40,000 bases of DNA, taken from NCBI GenBank assembly GCA_026706565.1, contig JAPOYM010000069.1:1-40000 (forward strand). Reading direction: 5' to 3'. This stretch comes from a bacterium. Lineage in GTDB: Bacteria; Actinomycetota; Acidimicrobiia; Acidimicrobiales; CATQHL01. This document shows, in pieces, positions 24,109 to 31,727 of this stretch (its first letter is position 1; each line of letters starts with the position of its first letter). Under the pieces are notes generated by a model that saw nothing but the letters and a program-made list of their open reading frames with translations, did not search any database and was not told where the DNA came from. The position numbers were made by a program, and so were the translations under genes.

Positions 24109-25998
24109 ATGTCACCCACCGGGAACGGATCATCCAACGGCGACGGCTCGGACGTGACGACCGAATTCGAGCCGATCCTCTTCGAGATCATCGAAGGCGC
24201 CATCGAGTCGGCGCGCCGCGAGATGGAGATCCAGGTGGAACGCACGGCGCGCTCCACGATCGTGCGCGAGCAGCACGACCACCGGTCGGGAATCTTCGAC
24301 TCGCACGGCAACAGCGTGACGGCCCTGTCGTTCGCGTCGGTGCCGACGCCGATCATGAACAAGTTCGCCGGCAACATCCACCGCGACGATGTCTTCCTCT
24401 ACAACGACCCGTACAAGTCCGACGGGGGAATCACCCACCTCGGCGACATGTGCATCACCCGGCCGGTCTTCTCCGGTGATGAGATCGTGGCCTATGTGCA
24501 GGTATTCGGTCATGTCAACGACATCGGGGGCCTGACGCCGGGCAGCGTCCCGCTCACGGCCTTCGAGATCTTCCAGGAGGGCTTCGTCGTCCCGCCGGTG
24601 AAGCTCTACGACCGGGGGCAACTCAACGTGGCGCTCTTCGAGACCATCTTGAACAACTCGCGGTTCCCGGATGATCTGCGGGCCGACATCGACGCCTTCG
24701 TGAACGCCTGCGGCATCGGCGTCGTGCGTGTCGAGGAGTTGTGTGAGCGCTACGGCGCCGAAGCGCTGGCGCAGACCTTCCAGGGGCTGCTGGACCGTTG
24801 CACCCGGAGCCTCCGCGAGACGGTCCTGCCGATGATCCCCGACGGCGCGTACACGTTCGAGGACTTCTGCGAGTACGTGGACGTGCAGCCTCGCGAGCCG
24901 CGCCACTACGTGAAGCTTCGGGCCACCATGACGAAGACGCCCGACGGCATCAATTTCGATTTCTCCGGCACCGATCCGCAGATCAAGGGCTCCTTGAACT
25001 GGCCCGCGAACGGCCGCTACTACGCCAAGTCGCTCGGCACGCTCTTCTTGGCCTTCGCCCCGGACATGATCATCAACGACGGCGTTAACGAGGTCATCAC
25101 GTGCACGCTGCCCGAGCGCACTGTGCTCAGCCCCGAATGGCCGGCCGCCTGCGGTTGGCGCACGTTCCCGCTACTGCGCATTCTCGACCTGGGGCTCGGC
25201 ATCCTGGCGAAGGCCTCGGGCGGGTTCGTGCCGGCGCCGTCGGAGTCCATCTCCTCCTACGGGCTTTTCGGCCACAACGCCGACGGCGACTACTTCCTGC
25301 TGCGGGAGATCACCGGCGCCGGCTCGGGCGCCCGCCCCTTCGCCGACGGGGCCGACACCGTGGACGTAGCGCCGGAGTCCAGGAACATGCCGGCGGAGTT
25401 CGCCGAGACGAACTTCCCGGTCCGCATCGTCCGGTTGGGCCTCCGCCAGGACTCCGGCGGCGCCGGGACGTTCCGGGGCGGCCTCGGCTATTTCAAGGAC
25501 ATCGAGATCCTCGTCGACGGGGAGATGCTGATCCACTCCGACCGGGCCACGCTGCAGCCGTGGGGGGTCAACGGCGGCTGTGCCGGCCTGGGCTCTGTCT
25601 GGCTCCTGAATCCCGACACCCCCGACGAGGCTGTGCTGCCAGGCAAGTCGGATTCGATACCCGTTCGCAGGGGCGACATCCTGCGGGTGCTCAGCCCGGG
25701 CGGCGGCGGCTGGGGCGACCCCCTGAACCGGGACCCCGAAGCGGTGCTGCTGGACGTGCGGCGGGGTCTGGTCTCCGCTGAGAGCGCGCGCGACGACTAC
25801 GGCGTGCTGTTCCTGCCGACCGACGACGAATACGAACTCCGGATCGACGCCGAGGCGACAGCGGCCCAGCGGGACTCGCTCCGCGCCGAGCGGCCGCCGC
25901 TCAAGCTGTTCGACCGCGGCGAGAACTTCTACCGGCTCGTCAGCGAGGGCAAGATCACCCTCACGAGCGACGACGAGGAACTCGCCCCGGCCGGCTGA
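24109..25998 (+). CDS. hyuB: Hydantoinase/oxoprolinase subunit B (HyuB family)
   Basis: 629 residues, slightly longer than typical HyuB. AAGGAG precedes the ATG by about nine bases. Hydantoinase_B features are EIIEGAIESARREME, RSTIVREQHDHRSGIFD, NDPYKSDGGITHLGDMCITRPVF (metal-binding region), HVNDIGGLTPGS, FSGTDPQIKGSLNW and, late, GGAGTFRGGLGY and SPGGGGWGDP. This subunit carries the ring-opening site and depends on HyuA for ATP-driven activation. The C-terminal 60 residues beyond GGGWGDP are charged. The stop TGA shares its A with the ATG of the nitrilase-like gene, so translation of the two is coupled, a strong sign that the amidase acts on the HyuAB product. Confidence 0.9.
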   Translation: MSPTGNGSSNGDGSDVTTEFEPILFEIIEGAIESARREMEIQVERTARSTIVREQHDHRSGIFDSHGNSVTALSFASVPTPIMNKFAGNIHRDDVFLYNDPYKSDGGITHLGDMCITRPVFSGDEIVAYVQVFGHVNDIGGLTPGSVPLTAFEIFQEGFVVPPVKLYDRGQLNVALFETILNNSRFPDDLRADIDAFVNACGIGVVRVEELCERYGAEALAQTFQGLLDRCTRSLRETVLPMIPDGAYTFEDFCEYVDVQPREPRHYVKLRATMTKTPDGINFDFSGTDPQIKGSLNWPANGRYYAKSLGTLFLAFAPDMIINDGVNEVITCTLPERTVLSPEWPAACGWRTFPLLRILDLGLGILAKASGGFVPAPSESISSYGLFGHNADGDYFLLREITGAGSGARPFADGADTVDVAPESRNMPAEFAETNFPVRIVRLGLRQDSGGAGTFRGGLGYFKDIEILVDGEMLIHSDRATLQPWGVNGGCAGLGSVWLLNPDTPDEAVLPGKSDSIPVRRGDILRVLSPGGGGWGDPLNRDPEAVLLDVRRGLVSAESARDDYGVLFLPTDDEYELRIDAEATAAQRDSLRAERPPLKLFDRGENFYRLVSEGKITLTSDDEELAPAG

Positions 25999-26903
25999 TG
26001 CTGCGCGCCGCCGCCGTCCAGATCTGCCCGGTCGACGGGGACGCCGGCGCCACCCTTGACAAGGCCGAGCAGTGGCTCGCCCGTGCCGGCGAGGGTGGCG
26101 TGAAGCTGGCGGTCCTCCCCGAGGGCTACCTGCCGGGCTTCGCGACGATCCGGGAGGCCAAGGAGTCGGGCGACCCGCAGCGCCTAGCGGAGGTGTTCGC
26201 CGCGTTCGACACGGTGCCGGGGGCCGCCACCGGCCGTGTGGGCGACATCGCCCGTCGCTTCGGCATGGTGGTGGCCTTCGGCATGCTGGCGCGCGCCGCC
26301 GAGGGTGAACGGCCCACCAACGTCTCGGTGCTGATCGACGAGAACGGCGGCATCGCCAACGTCCACCGCAAGATCCACCTCACGCCCACCATCGAGGCCC
26401 CCGACTTCACCCCCGGCAACTCGCTCGCCGTGGCCGAGACCGCCGCCGGCTGCGTGGGGAACATGATCTGCGCCGATTTCTCCCTCCCGGAGACCACACG
26501 CATCCTGGCGATCAAGGGGGCGCGGGTGATCTGCGGATCCCTGGCGGGGTTCTACGTGCCCGGACCCGACGCCGAGCAGGTGGTGCTGCACCTCTTCGAG
26601 CATTCGCACACGTCGCCGACCCGCGCCATCGACAACTCCGTCTATCTCGTGCTCGCCAACATGGTCGGGCGCAGCGGCGACTTGGAGTTCTTCGGCAAGA
26701 GCCGGATCATCAACCCCGAGGGGCGCATCCTGGCCGAGGGAGGCGAGGGCGCCGACTGCGAGGAGCTAGTCATCGCCGACATCGATCCGAGCATTGACCG
26801 GGGGGACATGCCCTTCCGCCTCATCGACCGCCGCCGTCCCGACCTCTACGAGGACATCCTCCTGCCGAATCCCAACCTCGGGGCGGTCGAATGGCAGGGG
26901 TAG
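25998..26903 (+). CDS. Nitrilase-superfamily amidohydrolase
   Basis: 301 residues with the complete Glu-Lys-Cys triad: Glu42 in VLPEGYLPG, Lys125 in HRKIHLTP, and Cys158 in NMICADFSLPE. This superfamily hydrolyses nitriles, amides or N-carbamoyl amino acids in the cytoplasm. The ICADFSLPE context is closer to amidase and N-carbamoylase-type branches than to true nitrilases, but the branch cannot be fixed by eye. The start overlaps hyuB by one base and the end overlaps the copper amine oxidase by 13 bases. It would remove a carbamoyl or amide group to free a primary amine, fitting the enzyme encoded next. Confidence 0.87.
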   Translation: MLRAAAVQICPVDGDAGATLDKAEQWLARAGEGGVKLAVLPEGYLPGFATIREAKESGDPQRLAEVFAAFDTVPGAATGRVGDIARRFGMVVAFGMLARAAEGERPTNVSVLIDENGGIANVHRKIHLTPTIEAPDFTPGNSLAVAETAAGCVGNMICADFSLPETTRILAIKGARVICGSLAGFYVPGPDAEQVVLHLFEHSHTSPTRAIDNSVYLVLANMVGRSGDLEFFGKSRIINPEGRILAEGGEGADCEELVIADIDPSIDRGDMPFRLIDRRRPDLYEDILLPNPNLGAVEWQG

Positions 26904-28822
26904 CCGAGGCCGTCACCCACCCCCTGGAGCCGCTGACGGCGAGCGAGATCGAGCGGGCCGCAGCCATCATCCGCCGCGAGCGCCCCGGCATGGAACGGCT
27001 GCGCTTCCCGCTGCTGATGCTCGCCGAGCCGCCCAAGCAGGAGGTCTACGCGTTCCGGCCCGGTGATCCGATCCGCCGCCGGGCGCGCGCCACCTTGCTG
27101 GACCGCGCCGACGGCAGCGCCTACGAAGCCGTGGTCTCGCTGGAGGAGGACCGGCTCGAGTCCTGGCGCGCGCTGCCGGGGGCGCAGCCTCCCATCCTCA
27201 TGGAGGAGTTCGCCGCGGTCGATGCGCTCGTGAAGAGCGACGAGCGCTGGCGCGCCGCGCTGGCTCGGCGGGGCATCACCGACGTGGACCTCGTGCAGGT
27301 GGACCTCTGGTCGGTGGGCGACTTCCCGATCGACGGCGTCGATCCCGAGCGCCGCCTGGTCCGGGCGGCGTCGTACCTGCGGCAGCGGCCCACCGACAAC
27401 GGCTACGCCAAGCCCATCGAGAACGTCGTCGCCATCGTGGACCTCAACGAGAACCGGGTACTGAAGATCCTCGACGGGGACGTCGTCCCGCTTCCCCCCG
27501 AGTCGGGCAACTACGACGCCGCCTCGGTGGGCGAGCTGCGCACCGACCTGAAGCCGCTCGACATCGTCCAACCCGAGGGGCCCAGCTTCTCAATCGAGGG
27601 GAGCCTGCTGCGTTGGCAGCGCTGGAGCATGAGGGTCTCCATGCACCCCACCGACGGGCTCGTCCTGCACCAGGTGGCCTACGACGACAGCGACCGGCAC
27701 CGCTCGATCCTCTACCGCGCCGCCCTCTCGGAGATGGTCGTGCCCTACGGCGACGGCACCGACGCCTTCCACTGGCGCAACGCGTTCGATGCGGGGGAGT
27801 ACGGCATGGGCCGGAACATGGGCTCTCTCACGCTGGGGTGCGACTGTCTCGGCGAGATCCGCTACCTGGACACCGTCACAGCCGACGACGACGGGCGCCC
27901 CGAGCTGTGCCGGAACGTCGTCTGCATCCACGAGGAGGACTACTCGATCCTCTGGAAGCACTTGGACCTCAGCACGGGTTCCAGCGAGGTGCGGCGCTCA
28001 CGACGCCTCGTCGTCTCCTGCATCGGCACGCTCGGCAACTACGAGTACGGCTTCTACTGGTACTTCTACCAGGACGGCCACATCGAGTTCGAGATCAAGC
28101 TCACGGGCGTGGTGCAGACGCGCGCCCTTCCGCCGGGCGGCAGCGACGACTACGGCACGATCGTCTCGACGGGCCTCAGCGCCGTGAACCACCAGCACAT
28201 CTTCAACATGCGCTTGGACTTCGACGTGGACGGCGCCGGGAACTCCGTCGTCGAGGTCGACACCGCGGCGCTGCCCCCCGGCGAGGCCAACCCGCATCTC
28301 AACGCCTTCGGCGGCCAGGAGACGCTGCTGGAGAGCGAGCAGCAGGCACAGCGCGTCATCGACCCCCTCAAGGCCCGCTACTGGAAGATCGTGAACCCCT
28401 CCAAGCTCAACCGCTTCGGCCGGCCGGTGGCCTACAAGCTGGTGCCCGAGGCGAGTTCGCTCATGCTGGCGTCGCCCGACTCGCGCGTCGCCGTGCGGGC
28501 CCGGTTCGCGCAGAAACACCTCTGGGTCACTCCGTATGACCCCGACGAGATGCACGCCGCCGGCGACTATCCCAACCAGAGCACCGGCGAGGACGGGCTG
28601 CCCGTCTGGACCGCGCAGGACCGCGGCATCACCGACACCGACGTGGTGGTGTGGCACACCTTCGGGGTGTCGCACATCCCGCGTCCTGAGGACTGGCCGA
28701 TCATGCCGGTGGAGCGCATCGGGTTCCAGTTGCTGCCGGTGGGATTCTTCGATCGCAATCCGTCGCTGGATGTCGCGCCACCGCAGGCCGCCTGCCACAC
28801 GAAGACCGCGTGCGGTGAGTGA
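26891..28822 (+). CDS. Copper amine oxidase (TPQ type)
   Basis: 643 residues, like the Arthrobacter enzymes. The topaquinone precursor is Tyr384 in GTLGNYEYG, the catalytic base is Asp300 in NAFDAGEYGMG, and copper ligands are His434 and His436 in NHQHIFNM and His595 in WHTFGVSHIPRPEDWPIMP. The N2 and N3 domains precede the catalytic sandwich. All key residues are present, so it should self-process its cofactor and oxidise primary amines to aldehyde, ammonia and peroxide. There is no signal peptide, so it is probably cytoplasmic. The ATG lies 13 bases inside the nitrilase-like gene. No aldehyde dehydrogenase is in the window to take up the product. Peroxide might be handled by the thiol peroxidase at 32.7 kb. 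Confidence 0.95.
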   Translation: MAGVAEAVTHPLEPLTASEIERAAAIIRRERPGMERLRFPLLMLAEPPKQEVYAFRPGDPIRRRARATLLDRADGSAYEAVVSLEEDRLESWRALPGAQPPILMEEFAAVDALVKSDERWRAALARRGITDVDLVQVDLWSVGDFPIDGVDPERRLVRAASYLRQRPTDNGYAKPIENVVAIVDLNENRVLKILDGDVVPLPPESGNYDAASVGELRTDLKPLDIVQPEGPSFSIEGSLLRWQRWSMRVSMHPTDGLVLHQVAYDDSDRHRSILYRAALSEMVVPYGDGTDAFHWRNAFDAGEYGMGRNMGSLTLGCDCLGEIRYLDTVTADDDGRPELCRNVVCIHEEDYSILWKHLDLSTGSSEVRRSRRLVVSCIGTLGNYEYGFYWYFYQDGHIEFEIKLTGVVQTRALPPGGSDDYGTIVSTGLSAVNHQHIFNMRLDFDVDGAGNSVVEVDTAALPPGEANPHLNAFGGQETLLESEQQAQRVIDPLKARYWKIVNPSKLNRFGRPVAYKLVPEASSLMLASPDSRVAVRARFAQKHLWVTPYDPDEMHAAGDYPNQSTGEDGLPVWTAQDRGITDTDVVVWHTFGVSHIPRPEDWPIMPVERIGFQLLPVGFFDRNPSLDVAPPQAACHTKTACGE

Positions 28823-28848
28823 CGGTCCTCCGGCCGGGATGTTCCAGA

Positions 28849-28864
28849 CGCGCCCCCGGGCGCG
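28849..28864. terminator. Hairpin after the copper amine oxidase
   Basis: CGCGCCC and GGGCGCG around two C bases give a seven-base-arm inverted repeat 26 bases after the stop, without a T-run. A second, smaller repeat, GATTCC and GGAATC (28903-28917), lies nearer the next gene. The 128-base interval could therefore separate a second transcription unit for the bicupin and NTF2-like genes, or act as an mRNA-stabilising spacer. Confidence 0.35.
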
Positions 28865-28950
28865 CCAGGAGGGATTCGACTAGAAACGACTCGCCCGGAG
28901 ACGATTCCACCGGAATCCGGACCCGGCGACGGGACAAGGGAGGGAACAGC

Positions 28951-29859
28951 ATGGACCATCGCAACCGTGACGAGCCGCAGTTCTTCGATGTGTGGGCGCT
29001 GCCCTGGGAAACGGTCCCCGGCACCAGGTTCCTGGCTGGCGCCGAGGTGCGAACCATGTCGGAGCGTCCCGAGACGGGAGCCGGCACCTACATGGTGAAG
29101 ATGCCGCCGGGTTGGTCGTACGTCGAGCAGGCCGACGAGGGCGCGCTGGAGATCTTCGTCGTGGAGGGCGACCTCACCGCCAACGGCCGGACCGTCGGCG
29201 CGGGAGGCTACGCGGCGGTCCCGAAGGGGTGCGGCCCGCTGGAGCTCGCCACCGAAGGCGGCTTCCAGGCATACGCCTTCTGGAACCCCGTCTGGGCCGA
29301 GGGCTACTACTACGACAACCGGCCCTACGTGGCGAAGGTCTGGGAGATCGACTGGATCCTCACCGAGATGCCCGGCCTTCGCCACGGCATCATGCACAAG
29401 TCGTTGCGGTGGCCCGATCCGGCGGAGGGCCTGTTCCACGGCGGTCCCGGCGGGATGCTGCGTTTCATCCAGATGGCGCCCGGTTTCGGCGAGCCCCGCC
29501 AGGAGGTCCACTATGACACCTGGGAGGAGATGGTCTGGCTGGCCGGTGATCTGCTCATGGCCGAGCGGGGCATGCACGCCGCAGGATCGTTCCTTGCGAA
29601 TCCCGCCGGCCTGAAACACGGACCGCTACTGACCGCCAAGGGCAGCCTGCTCATGCTGCACTGCGAGGCTCCCATGGGGGCTCAGTTCTCGGAGTTGACC
29701 AACGACGAGGGCGAAGAAGTGGGCACGGAACTGGTCCGAGCGTTCCATGACGGCGAGTCCTGGTTGAAGCCCCCGGTCCACGCCGACTGGGACCAGCGCC
29801 CCGAACAGCCGATCTATCCGAGCACGACACCGCTCTACGCCGTGCCGGACGGTGCCTAG
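28951..29859 (+). CDS. Bicupin-like protein (second of two paralogues)
   Basis: 302 residues with GGGAGGGAA just before the ATG. The first half has LEIFVVEGDLTANGRTVGAGGYAAVPKG, a cupin strand set; the second has MLRFIQMAPGFGEPRQEVHYDTWEEMVWLAGDLL and KHGPLLTAKGSLLMLHCE. It is clearly related over its full length to the protein at 21059-21964, although the two share only scattered identity outside the WEE/WLAGD and HGPLLT blocks. A His-poor first barrel and a His-bearing second barrel suggest one metal site at most. The reaction is unknown. It may act on a labile pathway intermediate, perhaps as an isomerase or dioxygenase. The NTF2-like gene follows after 35 bases. Confidence 0.72.
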   Translation: MDHRNRDEPQFFDVWALPWETVPGTRFLAGAEVRTMSERPETGAGTYMVKMPPGWSYVEQADEGALEIFVVEGDLTANGRTVGAGGYAAVPKGCGPLELATEGGFQAYAFWNPVWAEGYYYDNRPYVAKVWEIDWILTEMPGLRHGIMHKSLRWPDPAEGLFHGGPGGMLRFIQMAPGFGEPRQEVHYDTWEEMVWLAGDLLMAERGMHAAGSFLANPAGLKHGPLLTAKGSLLMLHCEAPMGAQFSELTNDEGEEVGTELVRAFHDGESWLKPPVHADWDQRPEQPIYPSTTPLYAVPDGA

Positions 29860-29894
29860 GATCGACCACGGGAACAGTCAAGGAGGCAGCAGGC

Positions 29895-30317
29895 ATGGCG
29901 GAGATGAGCAACGCTGACCTGGTACGCAAGACCTACGACGCTTTCAACAGCCGCGACTTCGAGGCGGCGATCGAGTGCGTACACGAGGACTTGGACTGGA
30001 CCGAGGTGGCCAGCGGGCGCCGCTACCAGGGCCCGGAGGGAATGCTGCGGGAGTACCGCGAGTGGGCGCGGGCCTTCCCCGACGGCTCCGCCGAGATCAC
30101 CAACCTCATCGAGGGCGGCGAATGGGTGGTCGTGGAGTTCACGGTGCGGGGCACCAACACCGGGCCGATGATGGGCCCCGACGGCGAGATCCCGCCCACG
30201 AACGCCAAGATCGAGCTGCAGTCCTGCGACGTGCTGCGGGTCACCGACGGCCGCGTCGCCGGGGGCCGCAGCTACTTCGACCTCAACACCGTCACCCGCC
30301 AAGTCGCCGGGGGCTGA
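29895..30317 (+). CDS. SnoaL/NTF2-like small protein
   Basis: 140 residues. The opening ADLVRKTYDAFNSRDFEAAIECVHEDLDW and the closing beta strands (SCDVLRVTDGRVAGGRSYFDL) are typical of SnoaL-like NTF2-fold proteins, which include cyclases, isomerases and hydrolases with a cone-shaped pocket. AAGGAGG lies before the ATG. As the last gene of the long plus-strand run it probably belongs to the same pathway as the preceding bicupin; the ligand is unknown. Confidence 0.82.
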   Translation: MAEMSNADLVRKTYDAFNSRDFEAAIECVHEDLDWTEVASGRRYQGPEGMLREYREWARAFPDGSAEITNLIEGGEWVVVEFTVRGTNTGPMMGPDGEIPPTNAKIELQSCDVLRVTDGRVAGGRSYFDLNTVTRQVAGG

Positions 30318-30343
30318 GCCGGGCCCGGCCCGTGCGGCGCCGC
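30318..30343. terminator. Paired palindromes between convergent genes
   Basis: GCCGGGCCCGGC (30318-30329) starts immediately after the NTF2-like stop, followed by GCGGCGCCGC (30334-30343). Both are perfect palindromes, filling most of the 36-base gap before the end of the convergent CoA-transferase gene. They may act as a bidirectional terminator, though neither has a T-run. Confidence 0.35.
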
Positions 30344-30353
30344 GGCGAGCGCC

Positions 30354-31547
30354 TCAGACGATCCCGTCCGCCACGAGTCCGGCCACCTCGTCGTCGCTCA
30401 GACCGAGCAGGCCGTTCAGGACCTCCTCGTTGTGCGCGCCGAGTTCGGGGCCAGGCCAGCGCAACCGACCCGGTGTCTCGGACAGCTTCGGCACGACGTT
30501 CTGCATCGGCAGTTCGCCGATCTCGGGATGCGTGAGGCGCACGATGGCCTCGCGGGCCGCGAAGTGGGGGTCGCTCAGCATCTCCGGCGCCCGGTAGATG
30601 TGGCCGGTGGGCACGCCGTGCCGCTCCAAGAGGTCGTTCAGATCTCCGGCATCCAGACCTGAACTCCACACGGCGATCAGCTCGTCCAGTTCCGCCTGGT
30701 GGGCGCCGCGGGCCACATGCGTGGCGTAGCGCTCGTCGGCCGCCAACTCGGGGCGTCCCATCGCCTCGGCGAGGCGGCGGAAGACCGTGTCCTGGTTGGC
30801 GGCGATGATGACCATCCGGCCGTCGGCGGTGGGATACACGTTCGACGGCGCCACGTTGGGGAGGATGGCCCCCGTCCGCTCCCGGATGTAGCCCGCCACG
30901 GCGTACTCGGGGATCAGCGACTCCATCACCCCCAGCACGGCCTCGTAGATGGCGGAGTCGACGACCTGGCCTCGGCCGGTGCGCTCGCGGACATGCAGAG
31001 CACACAGTGCGCCGAGGCAGGCGAAGGTGGCCGCCAGGGTGTCGCCGATGCTGATGCCCACCCGGCTCGGCGGCGAGTCGGGATTGCCGACCACGTAGCG
31101 CAGCCCCCCCATGGCCTCACCGACGGAGCCGTAGCCGGGGCGGCCGGCGTAGGGGCCGGTCTGGCCGAAGCCCGTGACCCGCACCAGGACCAGGCGCGGG
31201 TTGACGGCCGAGAGCTCCTCGTAGCCGAGGCCCCAACGCTCCAGCGTTCCGGGCCGGAAGTTCTCCACCATGATGTCGCTGGAGGCGGCGAGGCGGCGCA
31301 CGAGGTCCTGGCCGCGGGGCTCGCGCAGGTTGAGGGTGACCGACTTCTTGTTGCGGGCCACGACGGGCCACCACAGCGAGTGCCCTCCGGCGCGTTCGCG
31401 CCCCCACTGGCGCATGGGGTCGCCGACGCCGGGCTGCTCGATCTTGATGACCTCGGCGCCGAAGTCGGCCAGGAGCTGCCCGCAGAACGGCCCGGCCAAC
31501 AGCACGCCCGTCTCCAGGACGCGCAGGCCGTCGAGCGCTGGGGCCAT
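30354..31547 (-). CDS. CaiB/BaiF family CoA-transferase
   Basis: 397 residues, the usual length for class III CoA-transferases. GLRVLETGVLLAGPFCGQLLADFGAEVIKIE opens the Rossmann part; RNKKSVTLNLREPRG and the catalytic Asp169 in GISIGDTLAATFA, matching the position known in formyl-CoA transferase, are present, with GRGQVVDSAIYEA after it. It moves CoA between a donor acyl-CoA and a carboxylic acid; the acid is unknown. The start sits in a 12-base tandem duplication. The HMG-CoA-lyase-like gene diverges from it and could cleave the acyl-CoA formed. Confidence 0.88.
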   Translation of the reverse strand: MAPALDGLRVLETGVLLAGPFCGQLLADFGAEVIKIEQPGVGDPMRQWGRERAGGHSLWWPVVARNKKSVTLNLREPRGQDLVRRLAASSDIMVENFRPGTLERWGLGYEELSAVNPRLVLVRVTGFGQTGPYAGRPGYGSVGEAMGGLRYVVGNPDSPPSRVGISIGDTLAATFACLGALCALHVRERTGRGQVVDSAIYEAVLGVMESLIPEYAVAGYIRERTGAILPNVAPSNVYPTADGRMVIIAANQDTVFRRLAEAMGRPELAADERYATHVARGAHQAELDELIAVWSSGLDAGDLNDLLERHGVPTGHIYRAPEMLSDPHFAAREAIVRLTHPEIGELPMQNVVPKLSETPGRLRWPGPELGAHNEEVLNGLLGLSDDEVAGLVADGIV

Positions 31548-31567
31548 CGGTCACTCCATCGGTCACT
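31544..31567. repeat. 12-base tandem duplication at the CoA-transferase start
   Basis: CCATCGGTCACT at 31544-31555 is repeated exactly at 31556-31567. On the coding strand this reads ATG GAG TGA CCG ATG GCC, so each copy has an ATG. The GGAG of the outer copy lies six bases before the real start and supplies its ribosome binding site. The outer ATG could only make a two-codon peptide. Confidence 0.8.
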
Positions 31568-31569
31568 GC

Positions 31570-31594
31570 TTGCCCGCCACGCCGTTCCGGGCAA
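31570..31594. promoter_or_regulatory. Inverted repeat between divergent CoA-transferase and lyase genes
   Basis: TTGCCCG at 31570-31576 and CGGGCAA at 31588-31594, with an 11-base spacer, 23 bases upstream of the CoA-transferase start. The position between divergent genes fits an operator. No regulator gene is adjacent. Confidence 0.35.
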
Positions 31595-31646
31595 CGGGCA
31601 GCGGTACCATCTGCGCAGAGCACGCTACGAGTGAGCGCCTGAACCG

Positions 31647-31694
31647 TCAAGAACCCAAGCCTTCGAGAACCCGCAGCCTCGAGACCCCGCAGCC
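31647..31694. repeat. 16-base tandem repeats upstream of the lyase gene
   Basis: TCGAGAACCCGCAGCC (31663-31678) is followed directly by TCGAGACCCCGCAGCC (31679-31694), one base different, and preceded by a weaker copy at 31647-31662. The array lies 33 bases before the start, in the expected leader or promoter region. Confidence 0.65.
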
Positions 31695-31727
31695 GCAGGG
31701 AAGCCGACCATGCAAGGGAGGTCGAGG

